A stretch of DNA of 64,000 nucleotides from Bacillus pumilus. GTDB taxonomy: Bacteria; Bacillota; Bacilli; Bacillales; Bacillaceae. The stretch's first letter is position 1, and each line of letters starts with the position of its first letter. The notes beneath the pieces are model-generated. The model made no database searches. It saw only the letters and a program-made list of their open reading frames with translations, and was not told the origin of the DNA. The DNA lies in contig NZ_CP047089.1 in NCBI RefSeq assembly GCF_009937765.1, positions 1,300,272 through 1,364,271 on the forward strand, read 5' to 3'. Shown here piece after piece: positions 32,931-41,830 of the stretch. The position numbers and the translations under genes are program-made.

Positions 32931-32959
32931 TTGACAAAGCGGACAGTTGTCCGTAAGAT
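32931..32959 (+). promoter_or_regulatory. Promoter with TetR-type palindrome in the spacer
   Basis: TTGACA (32931-32936), 17-bp spacer, TAAGAT (32954-32959). The spacer holds CGGACA-GT-TGTCCG (32940-32953), a perfect 14-bp palindrome; a related TACAATTGTCC is at 32969-32979. It precedes the TetR gene at 33056, implying autorepression of the TetR-MFS operon. Confidence 0.8.
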
Positions 32960-33055
32960 AATACCGGTACAATTGTCCTAATGAAAACAAAAAAGTTTTG
33001 ATTGAACACATAGAGAGAAGTGTAATTTGGATGAAGGTAAAGAAGGTGAAGCATC

Positions 33056-33634
33056 ATGGAAAAGGATATTGGGAAGGAAATTGAAGAAGTCGCTTTTTCT
33101 TTGTTTCAGGAATTTGGCGTGGAAAATGTTAGCATGCATAAAATTGCCAAAACAGCTGGTGTTGGACAGGGTACTCTTTATCGCCGTTATGCCAATAAAA
33201 GTGATTTGTGCCTTTCGATCCTTGGAGAAAAATTTGAACAGCTGATTCCTGCTTTGCATCTTTACTTGAGCAAAATCTGTGACCAGCCGGTTCGTGAACG
33301 TTTGCGTTATGTCCTCGAAGAAATTCACCTCATTGTCGGTCATCATTTAGACTGGATTCGGATGCTGACGATATCTGGGAATTTAGAGCAGACGAGTAAA
33401 GTGTATGATTGCCATTACAGTCAATCGCTTAGACAAATGATTCGTGATTTGCTAGAAGAAGCAGATGAAAAAGGGGAAGCGAGCATACAGGATATTGAGC
33501 TGACCACACTTTGTATGTCCTCTCCAATGACGCCTGAACTGATGTTTTATATTCATGAATCTGGTTATTCAATCGAAAAAATTGCTCAATTCGCTGCAGA
33601 AAAACAGATTTTATCTGTTTTCAATAGACATTGA
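33056..33634 (+). CDS. TetR-family repressor of the adjacent efflux pump
   Basis: 192 residues. Seen: N-terminal helix-turn-helix (HKIAKTAGVGQGTLYRRYAN, about residues 26-45) and a C-terminal ligand-binding helical domain. AAGGTGAAGC precedes the ATG. It is followed after 72 bp by an MFS drug exporter on the same strand. The arrangement resembles lmrA-lmrB of B. subtilis, but the palindrome in its promoter is not the LmrA site I recall, so I do not assign that name. Ligand unknown. Confidence 0.82.
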   Translation: MEKDIGKEIEEVAFSLFQEFGVENVSMHKIAKTAGVGQGTLYRRYANKSDLCLSILGEKFEQLIPALHLYLSKICDQPVRERLRYVLEEIHLIVGHHLDWIRMLTISGNLEQTSKVYDCHYSQSLRQMIRDLLEEADEKGEASIQDIELTTLCMSSPMTPELMFYIHESGYSIEKIAQFAAEKQILSVFNRH

Positions 33635-33706
33635 AGTGGCTCATTTCTGACCATTCTCACTTCCTATGATTGATTTAAATTGAAAAAGAAAAGGAGCCAA
33701 CCTACT

Positions 33707-35146
33707 ATGAACAAACAGCAAGCAGCAAATTCTCATATTCGAACGCTGCCCATCATTATCTCATTTATCACAGCTGGTTTTATTGGACTGTTCAGTGAAA
33801 CGGCACTCAATATGGCACTGAGAAGCTTAACGTTAGACTTTGGAATTGAAGCGACGACAGCTCAGTGGCTAACAACAGGATATTTATTAACACTCGGTAT
33901 TCTCGTACCAATTTCAGGACTTATTCTTCAATGGTTTACAACAAGACAGCTTTTCATGACGTCGCTCGTCTTTTCGATCATTGGAACTTTTATCGCAGCA
34001 GTTGCGCCAGTCTTTAGTATTTTAATGGTGGCACGTGTCGTACAGGCAGTTGGAACAGCATTGCTTCTTCCATTGATGTTCAATACGATTTTGGTGATCA
34101 TCCCTCCTCATAAACGAGGCAGATCTATGGGGATTATAGGTCTTGTGATCATGTTTGCACCAGCTGTTGGCCCAACAGTCTCTGGTCTTATTTTGAAATC
34201 GCTGACTTGGCATTGGATTTTCTGGATTTCACTTCCGCTATTAATTGCTGCACTCGTCTTTGGTTTTATTTTCATGCAAAATATTACAGAACCAACAAGA
34301 CCGAAAATCGACATTTTATCGATTGTGCTTTCAACCATTGGTTTCGGAGGAATTGTGTACGGCTTTAGTAGTGCCGGTGAAGGCGGCGGCTGGGGCAGTA
34401 TGCATGTGATCGTTGCAATTGTAGTAGGTGTCATTGGGATTCTTGTATTCTCTCTCAGACAGTTGAATATGAAGGAACCGATGCTGAACTTAAGCCCGTT
34501 TAAATATCCGATGTTTGTCATTGGGTTACTGCTAATCTTAGTGTGTATGATGGTGATGCTATCTGCTATGATGATTTTGCCATTATATTTGCAAACATCC
34601 TTGGCACTAACGACCTTTACAGCAGGTTTAATGCTATTGCCAGGTGGAATTATCAACGGTCTGCTATCTCCAATCATGGGGGGATTATTTGATAAGTTCG
34701 GACCGAAATGGCTTGTGATTCCAGGGCTTGCGATCGTTGCAGCAACGATGTTAGGTTTCACCAATCTAAGTGTGAATACATCGATTGGATACATTGTGAC
34801 CCTTCACATTACGTTAATGGTTGGAATCGCGATGATTATGATGCCTGCACAAACAAATGGATTAAATCAGCTGCCGCCAGAGCTATATCCGCATGGTACA
34901 GCGATTATGAATACATTGCAGCAGGTGTCAGGAGCCATTGGTACTGCGGTCGGTATTTCAATTCTTTCATCAGGAACCCGCAGCTTTATGGAGAATGTGG
35001 CTGATCCTGCAAATCCGATGAATCAGCTGCTCGCCTTTACAAATGGCGTCCAGCATGCATTTATCTTTGCTGTGATCATGACCGTCATTGGTCTAATTAT
35101 CGCTTTCTTCATTAAACGAGTGAAGGTAGAACAGCAAGTTTCATAA
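33707..35146 (+). CDS. DHA2-type (EmrB/LmrB-like) MFS multidrug exporter
   Basis: 479 residues from ATG 33707 (AAAAGGAGCC upstream), the length of LmrB; the frame from 33680 passes through the ribosome site and is rejected. Seen: 14 hydrophobic segments, motif C region around MFAPAVGPTVSGLILKSLTW with GP, and RVVQAVGTALLLPLM. Known: DHA2 transporters use the proton gradient to export drugs and dyes. In an operon with the TetR gene and closed by a terminator. Substrate not predictable. Confidence 0.85.
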   Translation: MNKQQAANSHIRTLPIIISFITAGFIGLFSETALNMALRSLTLDFGIEATTAQWLTTGYLLTLGILVPISGLILQWFTTRQLFMTSLVFSIIGTFIAAVAPVFSILMVARVVQAVGTALLLPLMFNTILVIIPPHKRGRSMGIIGLVIMFAPAVGPTVSGLILKSLTWHWIFWISLPLLIAALVFGFIFMQNITEPTRPKIDILSIVLSTIGFGGIVYGFSSAGEGGGWGSMHVIVAIVVGVIGILVFSLRQLNMKEPMLNLSPFKYPMFVIGLLLILVCMMVMLSAMMILPLYLQTSLALTTFTAGLMLLPGGIINGLLSPIMGGLFDKFGPKWLVIPGLAIVAATMLGFTNLSVNTSIGYIVTLHITLMVGIAMIMMPAQTNGLNQLPPELYPHGTAIMNTLQQVSGAIGTAVGISILSSGTRSFMENVADPANPMNQLLAFTNGVQHAFIFAVIMTVIGLIIAFFIKRVKVEQQVS

Positions 35147-35156
35147 AATAGATGAA

Positions 35157-35192
35157 AAGCACTGAGGACTTAGCGCCGCAGTGCTTTTTTAT
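35157..35192 (+). terminator. Terminator of the TetR-MFS operon
   Basis: AAAGCACTG and CAGTGCTTT stem with a 13-nt loop, then T run. Confidence 0.85.
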
Positions 35193-35340
35193 TTGTTCAA
35201 TGTTTGTTTCAAAGAGGGCGAAAATGGGGAGATAGATTAAAAGTGAACCAAATAGAATGTGCTGCTCATTCAGTAGAAGGAAAAGAGGAAAAAGGAACGA
35301 ATGTGTTAAGAAGAAATGAATAAGATAGGAGACTGAGATC

Positions 35341-36234
35341 ATGAACTTACAAGAGCAAATCAAAATCGCAGCGTCATTACGTCAACCAGCTGAAGGTTCA
35401 TTACCGAGTCAATCGGAATTAAAACCAGTCCATCCTCCCGAAGTGAACAAAATGGAATATGACATTCCAACAAGTGCTGGTGAAACAAAGGTATGGGTAT
35501 TTAAGCCGGTCAACACATCAAAGCAGCCGCTTCCCGTTTTTGTGAATTTACATGGCGGAGGATTTATCCTAGGCAGTGCTGAAATGGATAACCACTGGTG
35601 TCCGGTCATTGCAGACAGGGCGCAATGTATCGTCGTCAATGTCGAGTATCAACTTGCCCCAGAGCATCCTTTTCCAGCCGCTCTTCATGAATGCTACGAT
35701 GTCCTGAAGTGGTTGTATGAACACCCTGATGAGCTTCAAATAGACCCCAAAGCAATCGCCATTGGCGGACATAGCGCAGGAGGAAACCTGGCAACAGCTG
35801 CTTGTCTCTTAAATATTCAAAAAGAGAATCCACTCCCGATTGTCTATCAAGTGCTTGATTATCCGCCACTTGATTTAGCCACTGATCCAGCACAAAAGCC
35901 AGCATTTGAAGAAGCGATCCCAGTTGAAATGGCGAGACTCTTTAACGCCTTCTATCTGCAAGGCCAAGATCCGCACAATCCGCTCGTTTCTCCAATCTTT
36001 GCCGATCGTTCATCTTTGGCACAATTGCCACCAGCTCTCGTTATCACAGCTGAAAGAGATTCGCTAGCTCAAGAAGCCGAACAATATGCGGAGAAGTTAA
36101 AAGAAGCAGGGGTAGACGTCACGTACAGACAGTTTAAAGGAGTCCCCCACGCCTTCACGCATGCTGGAGATTTAGAAATAGCTGAAGAAGCTTGGCATCT
36201 CATGAGTGATCAATTGAAGAAGGCATTTGAATAA
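35341..36234 (+). CDS. HSL-family alpha/beta hydrolase (esterase)
   Basis: 297-residue esterase of the hormone-sensitive-lipase family. Seen: oxyanion motif HGGGFILG (about residue 77), nucleophile GHSAGG (about 148), acid in TAERDSLAQ (about 240) and catalytic His in VPHAFTH (about 270). No signal peptide, so intracellular. Likely cleaves short acyl esters. Single gene with terminator at 36252. Confidence 0.88.
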   Translation: MNLQEQIKIAASLRQPAEGSLPSQSELKPVHPPEVNKMEYDIPTSAGETKVWVFKPVNTSKQPLPVFVNLHGGGFILGSAEMDNHWCPVIADRAQCIVVNVEYQLAPEHPFPAALHECYDVLKWLYEHPDELQIDPKAIAIGGHSAGGNLATAACLLNIQKENPLPIVYQVLDYPPLDLATDPAQKPAFEEAIPVEMARLFNAFYLQGQDPHNPLVSPIFADRSSLAQLPPALVITAERDSLAQEAEQYAEKLKEAGVDVTYRQFKGVPHAFTHAGDLEIAEEAWHLMSDQLKKAFE

Positions 36235-36251
36235 GAAAGAAACATTGAGAT

Positions 36252-36284
36252 AAAAGCACAGAACCCAGCGGGTCTGTGTTTTAT
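36252..36284 (+). terminator. Terminator of the HSL esterase gene
   Basis: AAAGCACAGACCC-type stem (AAAGCACAGAACCC with GGGTCTGTGTTTT), followed by T. Confidence 0.7.
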
Positions 36285-36375
36285 TGTTGTGAAGTGAATG
36301 AAAAAGATCAGATATTTGCCTTTATAGTCGATATAATAGAAAAATAGAAGACGACTTAAAAAGGAGATGAAACTA

Positions 36376-36741
36376 ATGGAAAAAGAGAAACTACAGGCAT
36401 TTTGTCTTTCTTTAAAAGGGGTCACCCATGATTATCAGCCAGAATGGCAGGCAGATCGTTATCATATTGGTGGAAAGATGTTTGCTATGATGGGCGTGGA
36501 TGCGAATCGAAAGCCTGTTATCACATTAAAATGTGACCCTCAACGTGCTGAAGAACTAAGAGAGATGCATGAGGGGATTATCCCAGGCTATTATATGAAT
36601 AAGACTCATTGGAATTCCATCTATCTTGATGCAGACATTCCATCTTCATTTGTAGAGGAATTAATCGAACATTCCTATCAATTGGTTTTCCGCAAATTAA
36701 CAAAAAAATCTCAACAAGACATCCTCCAACAAGATGAATGA
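36376..36741 (+). CDS. MmcQ/YjbR-family protein
   Basis: 121 residues from ATG 36376; AAAAGGAGA at 36358-36366 is too close for the ATG at 36367. Seen: MmcQ/YjbR pattern with an early FCLSLKGVTHDYQPEWQADR segment, GGKMFAMMG, and KTHWNSIYLD (the conserved WxxI/V turn). Known: a CyaY-like DNA-binding fold of unclear function. Single gene, ordinary length. Confidence 0.82.
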   Translation: MEKEKLQAFCLSLKGVTHDYQPEWQADRYHIGGKMFAMMGVDANRKPVITLKCDPQRAEELREMHEGIIPGYYMNKTHWNSIYLDADIPSSFVEELIEHSYQLVFRKLTKKSQQDILQQDE

Positions 36742-36845
36742 AGCTAGACAAATGAATAGCCCTGAGAATCCCTTCAAAATTGACTAGAACGAAATGCTCT
36801 CGTTATAATTTAACCAGTGAGAAGACGTGAATAGGGGGATATCAA

Positions 36846-37607
36846 ATGGGCTATAAAGTCATTACAGGAGCAAGTTCAGGTATTGGATATGAGGCGGCAC
36901 TGGCCTTTGCAGCACGAGGCAAAAATCTTATTTTAGCTGCACGCCGGCTCGAGAAACTCCAAGAACTGAAGAAAGAGATTCTTGATCAATATCCCGATAT
37001 TAAAGTAAACATACAGTCTGTCGATTTAACCGACATGGCGCAAGTGAATTCATTTTATGAATCATTGGCTGAATATGAGCTCGACACCTTCATTAATAAT
37101 GCAGGATTCGGCCATTTCGGCTCGATTGGAGAGCAGGATCTAAGTAAAATTGGGGATATGCTTCACCTGAATATCGAAGCATTAACGATTTTATCCACTT
37201 TATTTGTTCGTGATTATGAGCAAGTAGAAGGGGCTCAGCTGATCAACATTTCTTCAAGAGCGGGCTATACAGTCGTCGGCAATGCCGTCACCTATTCAGC
37301 CACGAAGTTTTACGTGAGCGCCTTTACAGAAGGACTAGCACTAGAGTTGAAAGAAAAGGGAGCTAAGTTACAGGCGAAAATATTAGCACCTTCTGCAACA
37401 GAATCAGAATTTGCAAAGCGTTCATTAGATGTAGATCAATTCGAATATGAAGGCAATATCAAGAAATATCATACATCAAAAGAAATGGCAGCCTGTCTGC
37501 TTGAGCTGTATGATCATGAAAAAACAGTCGGTATAGTTGACGGCAAGACCTTTGATTTTGAATTAAAAGATCCGATTTTTTCACATGCTGGCTCAAGTAT
37601 GAAATAG
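36846..37607 (+). CDS. Short-chain dehydrogenase/reductase
   Basis: 253-residue classical SDR. Seen: cofactor motif TGASSGIG (residues 7-14), NNAGFG (about 81), catalytic Ser in INISSRAG (about 136) and YSATK (about 151-155). The cofactor-binding Arg pair after strand 2 (ARRLEKL) suggests NADP(H). Substrate unknown. AGGGGGAT precedes the ATG. Followed by a strong terminator. Confidence 0.88.
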   Translation: MGYKVITGASSGIGYEAALAFAARGKNLILAARRLEKLQELKKEILDQYPDIKVNIQSVDLTDMAQVNSFYESLAEYELDTFINNAGFGHFGSIGEQDLSKIGDMLHLNIEALTILSTLFVRDYEQVEGAQLINISSRAGYTVVGNAVTYSATKFYVSAFTEGLALELKEKGAKLQAKILAPSATESEFAKRSLDVDQFEYEGNIKKYHTSKEMAACLLELYDHEKTVGIVDGKTFDFELKDPIFSHAGSSMK

Positions 37608-37615
37608 ACATGACA

Positions 37616-37650
37616 CATCACTGAGGGAAGATGCCCTCGGTGATTTTTTT
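37616..37650 (+). terminator. Terminator of the SDR gene
   Basis: ATCACTGAGGG and CCCTCGGTGAT stem with T7 following. Confidence 0.9.
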
Positions 37651-37740
37651 ATGGCATGATTAACTAGTATGTAACCATATGTAGTAGAAAATCTCGTCCG
37701 TCCTGCGAAACTTACTCAAACTAAAATGGATACCAATTGA

Positions 37741-37771
37741 AAAAAACACCTTCACATTAGGTGCTTTTTTC
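37741..37771. terminator. Bidirectional terminator at the end of the 37757 membrane gene
   Basis: AAAAAACACCT and AGGTGCTTTTTT with a 6-nt loop; it overlaps the minus-strand gene's stop. Confidence 0.75.
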
Positions 37772-38125
37772 ATATGTTCTTTGATAAAGCAAAGAATCAG
37801 AGACCCAGTAGATCAAACTGCTCATGATGATGATAGGTATAGATGTTGAACTCCCGATACCATCAATCACAAAAAGCATGACAACCATTGCAATCATTAA
37901 ATAAGCAGCAAGATAAAGTGGATGGAAAGCCTTTGGCTGCAAAGAAAATAATAACTGCAAAGGAACCGCAAAGACGAAATAACAAACAAAAAAGATAGGA
38001 ACGTAAAATACCAAGAACGCAGGCTCGCCCTGAATCGGTGGATAGAAGCATACGAACAGACTGAGTAAAATCGAACTAAGGAATAGTGTGATTAGAATTT
38101 TGTGAAATGATTGAAGCAATTGCAC
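37757..38125 (-). CDS. Four-span integral membrane protein, unknown
   Basis: 122 residues with four hydrophobic segments (about 10-28, 37-60, 70-90, 95-112), a short cytoplasmic basic region, and the end LLYQRTYEKST. AAAAAGGAGT lies 8 nt before ATG. No family recognised. Single gene, divergent from ansZ. Confidence 0.6.
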   Translation of the reverse strand: MQLLQSFHKILITLFLSSILLSLFVCFYPPIQGEPAFLVFYVPIFFVCYFVFAVPLQLLFSLQPKAFHPLYLAAYLMIAMVVMLFVIDGIGSSTSIPIIIMSSLIYWVSDSLLYQRTYEKST

Positions 38126-38402
38126 TAGATATACTCCTTTTTGAAGAATTTACTATATTTTATCATAAATTGATGAGCTATCATCGTTTTCTGTTATTCA
38201 TTGTACGACCCGAATATTCTCTTTTATAAAAGTGAATTTAGGTATTTAGATGTAAATAAATAATTATGATAATGTCCTTTCTTCCTTTATTTGGTTGTGA
38301 ATCTTTCGCCTCATGCTGATGAATGAAGGAATGGTATAAAGTAAACCCTATAGAAAGAGACCTAGCTTTGAATCCATCACATTTAAGAAAAGAGATGATC
38401 GA

Positions 38403-39551
38403 ATGAACGTAACAAAATGGTTAGGTGCTGTCCTACTTTCTGTTTTATTACTGTTGACAGCAGCTTGTGCCAATACAAGTACCCAAGAGAAAAATCAAAA
38501 CGAAAATGAAACCGCATCTAATGAATCAAAGGACAAAACGACAGCCGTAGAAACGGGGAATAAGTCCTTATCTAATATTAAAATCTTAGCAACAGGCGGG
38601 ACAATTGCCGGAAGTTCAGACAGTGATACCGATACGACAGGTTATAAATCTGGTGCACTTGGTATCGATAAAGTCATTGCCTCAGTTCCACAGCTAAAGG
38701 ATGTGGCAAACGTAACCGGTGAGCAGGTGGCGAACGTAGGTAGTGAAAATGTGGATGATGCTCTTCTTTTAAAATTAGCCAAACGAGTGAATAAACTCTT
38801 AAACGATGATCAAGTAGATGGAATTGTTATCACACATGGAACAGATACGCTTGAAGAGACCGCTTACTTTTTAAATCTGGTTGTCAAAAGTGATAAACCA
38901 GTTGTAGTCGTTGGCTCAATGCGTCCAGCATCTGCTATCAGTGCGGATGGCCCGCTAAACTTGTATCATGCGGTGAAAATTGCATCTACAAAAGAAGCCA
39001 AAGGTAAAGGGGTCATGGTCACGTTAAATGATCGAATTGCATCCGCTCGATTTATTACAAAGACAAATACGACCACAACCGATTCCTTCAAGTCTCTTGA
39101 ACATGGCTACATTGGAGAAATTGCTGGTGAAGTGGTTTCCTTTTATAACGAACCGACCAGAAAACATACGTCTGAAAGTGAATTTGATGTATCAAACATA
39201 AAGGAATTACCACAAGTCGATATTTTATACGGCTATCAAAATGATCAAAAATATATGTATGATGCAGCAGTAAAAGCAGGAGCGAAAGGGATAGTCGTTG
39301 CCGCAGCCGGAAATGGAACAATGTCAACAGAAGCCATCAAAGGGGCAACAGATGCCGTGAAGAAAGATGTAGTCGTCGTGAGATCAAGCCGTGCAGGCAA
39401 TGGGATTGTTACCCATGAAAAAATGGATGATGAACATCACTTTGTCTCATCAGATTCATTGAACCCACAAAAAGCACGTATTCTGCTTATGCTCGCTCTA
39501 ACGAAGACAAAAGATCCAAGTAAAGTGCAGACATTTTATGAAAAGTATTAA
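38403..39551 (+). CDS. ansZ: Type II L-asparaginase lipoprotein
   Basis: 382 residues. Seen: lipoprotein signal with lipobox LTAAC (Cys at residue 21), a Gln/Asn/Glu-rich linker to about 55, then the asparaginase core with ATGGTIAGSS (first catalytic Thr, about 65) and THGTDTLEETAYFL (second Thr with Asp, about 144). Known: B. subtilis AnsZ (YccC) is made under nitrogen limitation and hydrolyses external asparagine to aspartate and ammonia. It should be tethered on the outer face of the membrane. A full TnrA site was not found. Confidence 0.93.
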   Translation: MNVTKWLGAVLLSVLLLLTAACANTSTQEKNQNENETASNESKDKTTAVETGNKSLSNIKILATGGTIAGSSDSDTDTTGYKSGALGIDKVIASVPQLKDVANVTGEQVANVGSENVDDALLLKLAKRVNKLLNDDQVDGIVITHGTDTLEETAYFLNLVVKSDKPVVVVGSMRPASAISADGPLNLYHAVKIASTKEAKGKGVMVTLNDRIASARFITKTNTTTTDSFKSLEHGYIGEIAGEVVSFYNEPTRKHTSESEFDVSNIKELPQVDILYGYQNDQKYMYDAAVKAGAKGIVVAAAGNGTMSTEAIKGATDAVKKDVVVVRSSRAGNGIVTHEKMDDEHHFVSSDSLNPQKARILLMLALTKTKDPSKVQTFYEKY

Positions 39552-39561
39552 TGAAGAAAGG

Positions 39562-39586
39562 GACCCGAAGCTTCGGGTCTTTTTTA
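39562..39586 (+). terminator. Terminator of ansZ
   Basis: GACCCGAAGCTTCGGGTC stem followed by T6. Confidence 0.92.
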
Positions 39587-40480
39587 TGCGTGTTGATAAT
39601 GATCTTTTGCACGTGTTTTTAAAGAAAGTAAAATATCTCGCCAAATATCGTCTACATCCGTAAGGAAATGTCCCGCTTCATCGATATAATTGGTTTTGAC
39701 GTTTGGGATGTGAGGCGCCATTTTTTCTATTTCGACAAACGGAGCCATCGAATCTTCCTTTCCATGCCAGACATCAACAGGAATTTGAATATCCTTCATA
39801 TCGAATGCCCACGGACGTGAGAGTAAATCTGGTTCACGAATACATTCATCCACCGATTGACGAGTGGCTTCGTGTAAATGTGTCATCATCATCTCTAATT
39901 GCTCATCAGTTTGAAGGAATTGACGATCCCATGGATGTAGATGTTTGTTTCCATTTTTGGCTAGATTCTTAAATTTCTCAGGTTTGTTCTCAATCATCTT
40001 TTTTTGAGAACGATAGCTTGCTTTTAATAGCCAAGGGAATTTCTTACTGAGGAAAAAAGCCAATTTGTTTTCTTTGAGCATACTTTTAGGTGGTTTTCCG
40101 TCCTGAAATGGCGTTGTACTTGAAATCAGAGCGGCTGAAAGCACTCGATTCGGCAATTGATAAGCACAGGCAGCAGCGAATGCGCCGCCTCCAGATACAC
40201 CCATCACTGAAAAATGGTGAATGCCGAGATGATCTGCTACCTCTAGCACATCTTTTGCCCAATCTAAAATCGTACGTTCAGGTTGAGGGGTAGATAAACC
40301 GAATCCCGGTCTGTCTAAACAGATGAGACGAATACCGAGCTCTTTAGAAATGGGGTCATCTTCTGAAAACATGACTCTTGACCCAGGGGTTCCGTGAAAA
40401 AAGAATATTGGAAATCCTGCTAGATCGCCGTATTCACACAAACCAATATGACGTCCATCTTGTAAAAGAATACTGTTCAT
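39584..40480 (-). CDS. Alpha/beta hydrolase next to a MarR regulator
   Basis: 298 residues. Seen: oxyanion HGTPGSR (about 29), nucleophile GVSGGG (about 94), Asp region WHGKEDSMAPF (about 240) and catalytic His in DEAGHFL (about 269). No signal peptide. It lies 57 bp downstream of a MarR gene on the same strand, and a MarR-type dyad precedes it. Substrate unknown; MarR linkage suggests induction by a phenolic or similar ligand. Confidence 0.83.
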   Translation of the reverse strand: MNSILLQDGRHIGLCEYGDLAGFPIFFFHGTPGSRVMFSEDDPISKELGIRLICLDRPGFGLSTPQPERTILDWAKDVLEVADHLGIHHFSVMGVSGGGAFAAACAYQLPNRVLSAALISSTTPFQDGKPPKSMLKENKLAFFLSKKFPWLLKASYRSQKKMIENKPEKFKNLAKNGNKHLHPWDRQFLQTDEQLEMMMTHLHEATRQSVDECIREPDLLSRPWAFDMKDIQIPVDVWHGKEDSMAPFVEIEKMAPHIPNVKTNYIDEAGHFLTDVDDIWRDILLSLKTRAKDHYQHA

Positions 40481-40497
40481 ACTTTCATCCCCTTAAT

Positions 40498-40515
40498 AGT
40501 TTAATTAACTTAAAT
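40498..40515. promoter_or_regulatory. Possible MarR operator between regulator and hydrolase
   Basis: AGTTTAATTAACTTAAAT, a dyad around TTAATTAA. Related TTAA-rich strings (AGTTAAGAAAAGTTAAAT) lie upstream of the marR gene near 41019-41036. Confidence 0.4.
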
Positions 40516-40536
40516 GTTGAAGAAAGAAACACCAAA

Positions 40537-40992
40537 TCAAGGCGCTTCTTTCGCAATCTGATAGATTTTTTCGTATAGAGATAATAATGTTTTTAAATCG
40601 TCTTTAGGAAGCTTTGCATAGTATTTTTGAATGAGGTGCAATTGAATTTCTTCTGTATTCTTGTGAAAGTCATGCCCCTTTTGAGCAAAATCCACAATGA
40701 TTTCCCGTCGGTTCTGCGGATTAATTTCTCGTTTAACATAGCCAAGTTGTTCAAGCTTTGATACAAGCTGGCTAGCGGCACTTGCCGAAATGGAAAAGTA
40801 ATCAGCTAGCTCGTTGATGGTTCTTGTTTTTGTCCGTAATAATTCAAGAGTCAGCTCTTGTTTAGCCGATAAATCTGCATACTCATGTTTTAAAAAACGT
40901 TGATACTCTTCTACATAAATGGAGCCTAGAGCATTCGAGTATTCAATGATTTTTTTACTGTAATGAATGATTTCCTCGTCCAATGACATCAC
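40537..40992 (-). CDS. MarR-family regulator
   Basis: 151 residues. Seen: winged helix-turn-helix with recognition region TINELADYFSISASAASQLV (about 62-81) and wing VKREINPQNRREIIVDF. It probably represses itself and the downstream hydrolase. ATG 40992 has GAGGTGAT upstream; an adjacent ATG one codon later is an equal choice. Confidence 0.85.
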   Translation of the reverse strand: MMSLDEEIIHYSKKIIEYSNALGSIYVEEYQRFLKHEYADLSAKQELTLELLRTKTRTINELADYFSISASAASQLVSKLEQLGYVKREINPQNRREIIVDFAQKGHDFHKNTEEIQLHLIQKYYAKLPKDDLKTLLSLYEKIYQIAKEAP

Positions 40993-41092
40993 CTCTATTT
41001 CATTATAGGTGATGTTTATAGTTAAGAAAAGTTAAATATTAAGATAAATTAAATGAGGAGATGGCACAGTGATCGTTTCAATGACTTTTTCA

Positions 41093-41147
41093 TTGTATTT
41101 TAAAAAAAATCCATTTATAATAAAAAAATAAACCAACTGGTCGGTTT
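41093..41147 (+). promoter_or_regulatory. Promoter and TetR-type operator of the second TetR-MFS operon
   Basis: TTGTAT (41093-41098), 17-bp spacer, TATAAT (41116-41121), then AAACCAACTGGTCGGTTT (41130-41147), an 18-bp dyad with one mismatch over the transcription start. A repressor bound there would block initiation. Confidence 0.75.
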
Positions 41148-41193
41148 TTGTTTGTCCTGATGAAGAAAAGCAAGGTAGAAGGGATTGTGAAAG

Positions 41194-41799
41194 ATGACAA
41201 GCACACAAAGCGGGGCTGAAAAAAGCGAGAAGACGAAGCGAAAAATCGTCACCGCTTCACGTGATTTATTTGCAAAAAAGGGGTACTCAGAAACTTCTGT
41301 GCGAGATATTCTAGAAGCGGCTGAAGTGAGTAAAGGCAATCTCTATCACCATTTTAAAGGAAAAGAGTTTTTGTTCCTTCATATTATGGAAGAGGATCAT
41401 CTTTTGATGATGGAGACGTGGCATCAGGAAAAACAAACGATGCACAAGGCCATTGATCAGCTCGCAGGATTTGCAGAACTACTCAGTCAAATGGGCATTA
41501 ATTATCCATTAATGAGAGCAAGTGAGGAATTTTGTGCAAGTGCCTTTACATCAGACGAGGTTATGGAACGGCTGAACAAAATTGATGCCGACTTTGATGA
41601 TGTGATGAGAGACATCATACTTGAAGGTAACGAAGACGGCAGCTGGTCAATTCAGCATGTAGAATCAACAGTGAAAATATTATTATCCGTTTTTTACGGA
41701 TTAGATGTGCTGTATAAAAATGATCCAATTGAAGAGAAAAAAGAATTGCAAAAACAAGCGATCTCATTGATTATTCACGGAATCAACCATCATGAGTAA
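41194..41799 (+). CDS. TetR-family repressor of the NorA-like pump
   Basis: 201 residues. Seen: N-terminal DNA-binding domain (SVRDILEAAEVSKGNLYHHF, about 45-64) and a C-terminal helical ligand domain. It precedes the MFS gene by 31 bp on the same strand, so one transcript. The dyad in the promoter is its likely target. Confidence 0.85.
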   Translation: MTSTQSGAEKSEKTKRKIVTASRDLFAKKGYSETSVRDILEAAEVSKGNLYHHFKGKEFLFLHIMEEDHLLMMETWHQEKQTMHKAIDQLAGFAELLSQMGINYPLMRASEEFCASAFTSDEVMERLNKIDADFDDVMRDIILEGNEDGSWSIQHVESTVKILLSVFYGLDVLYKNDPIEEKKELQKQAISLIIHGINHHE

Positions 41800-41830
41800 C
41801 AATTGAATCAATAAAGGGGAAACAAACATC

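Noticed and set aside
38251-38270. TnrA site upstream of ansZ
   Set aside because: TGTAA half-site present, but the TNACA half at the right distance is missing.
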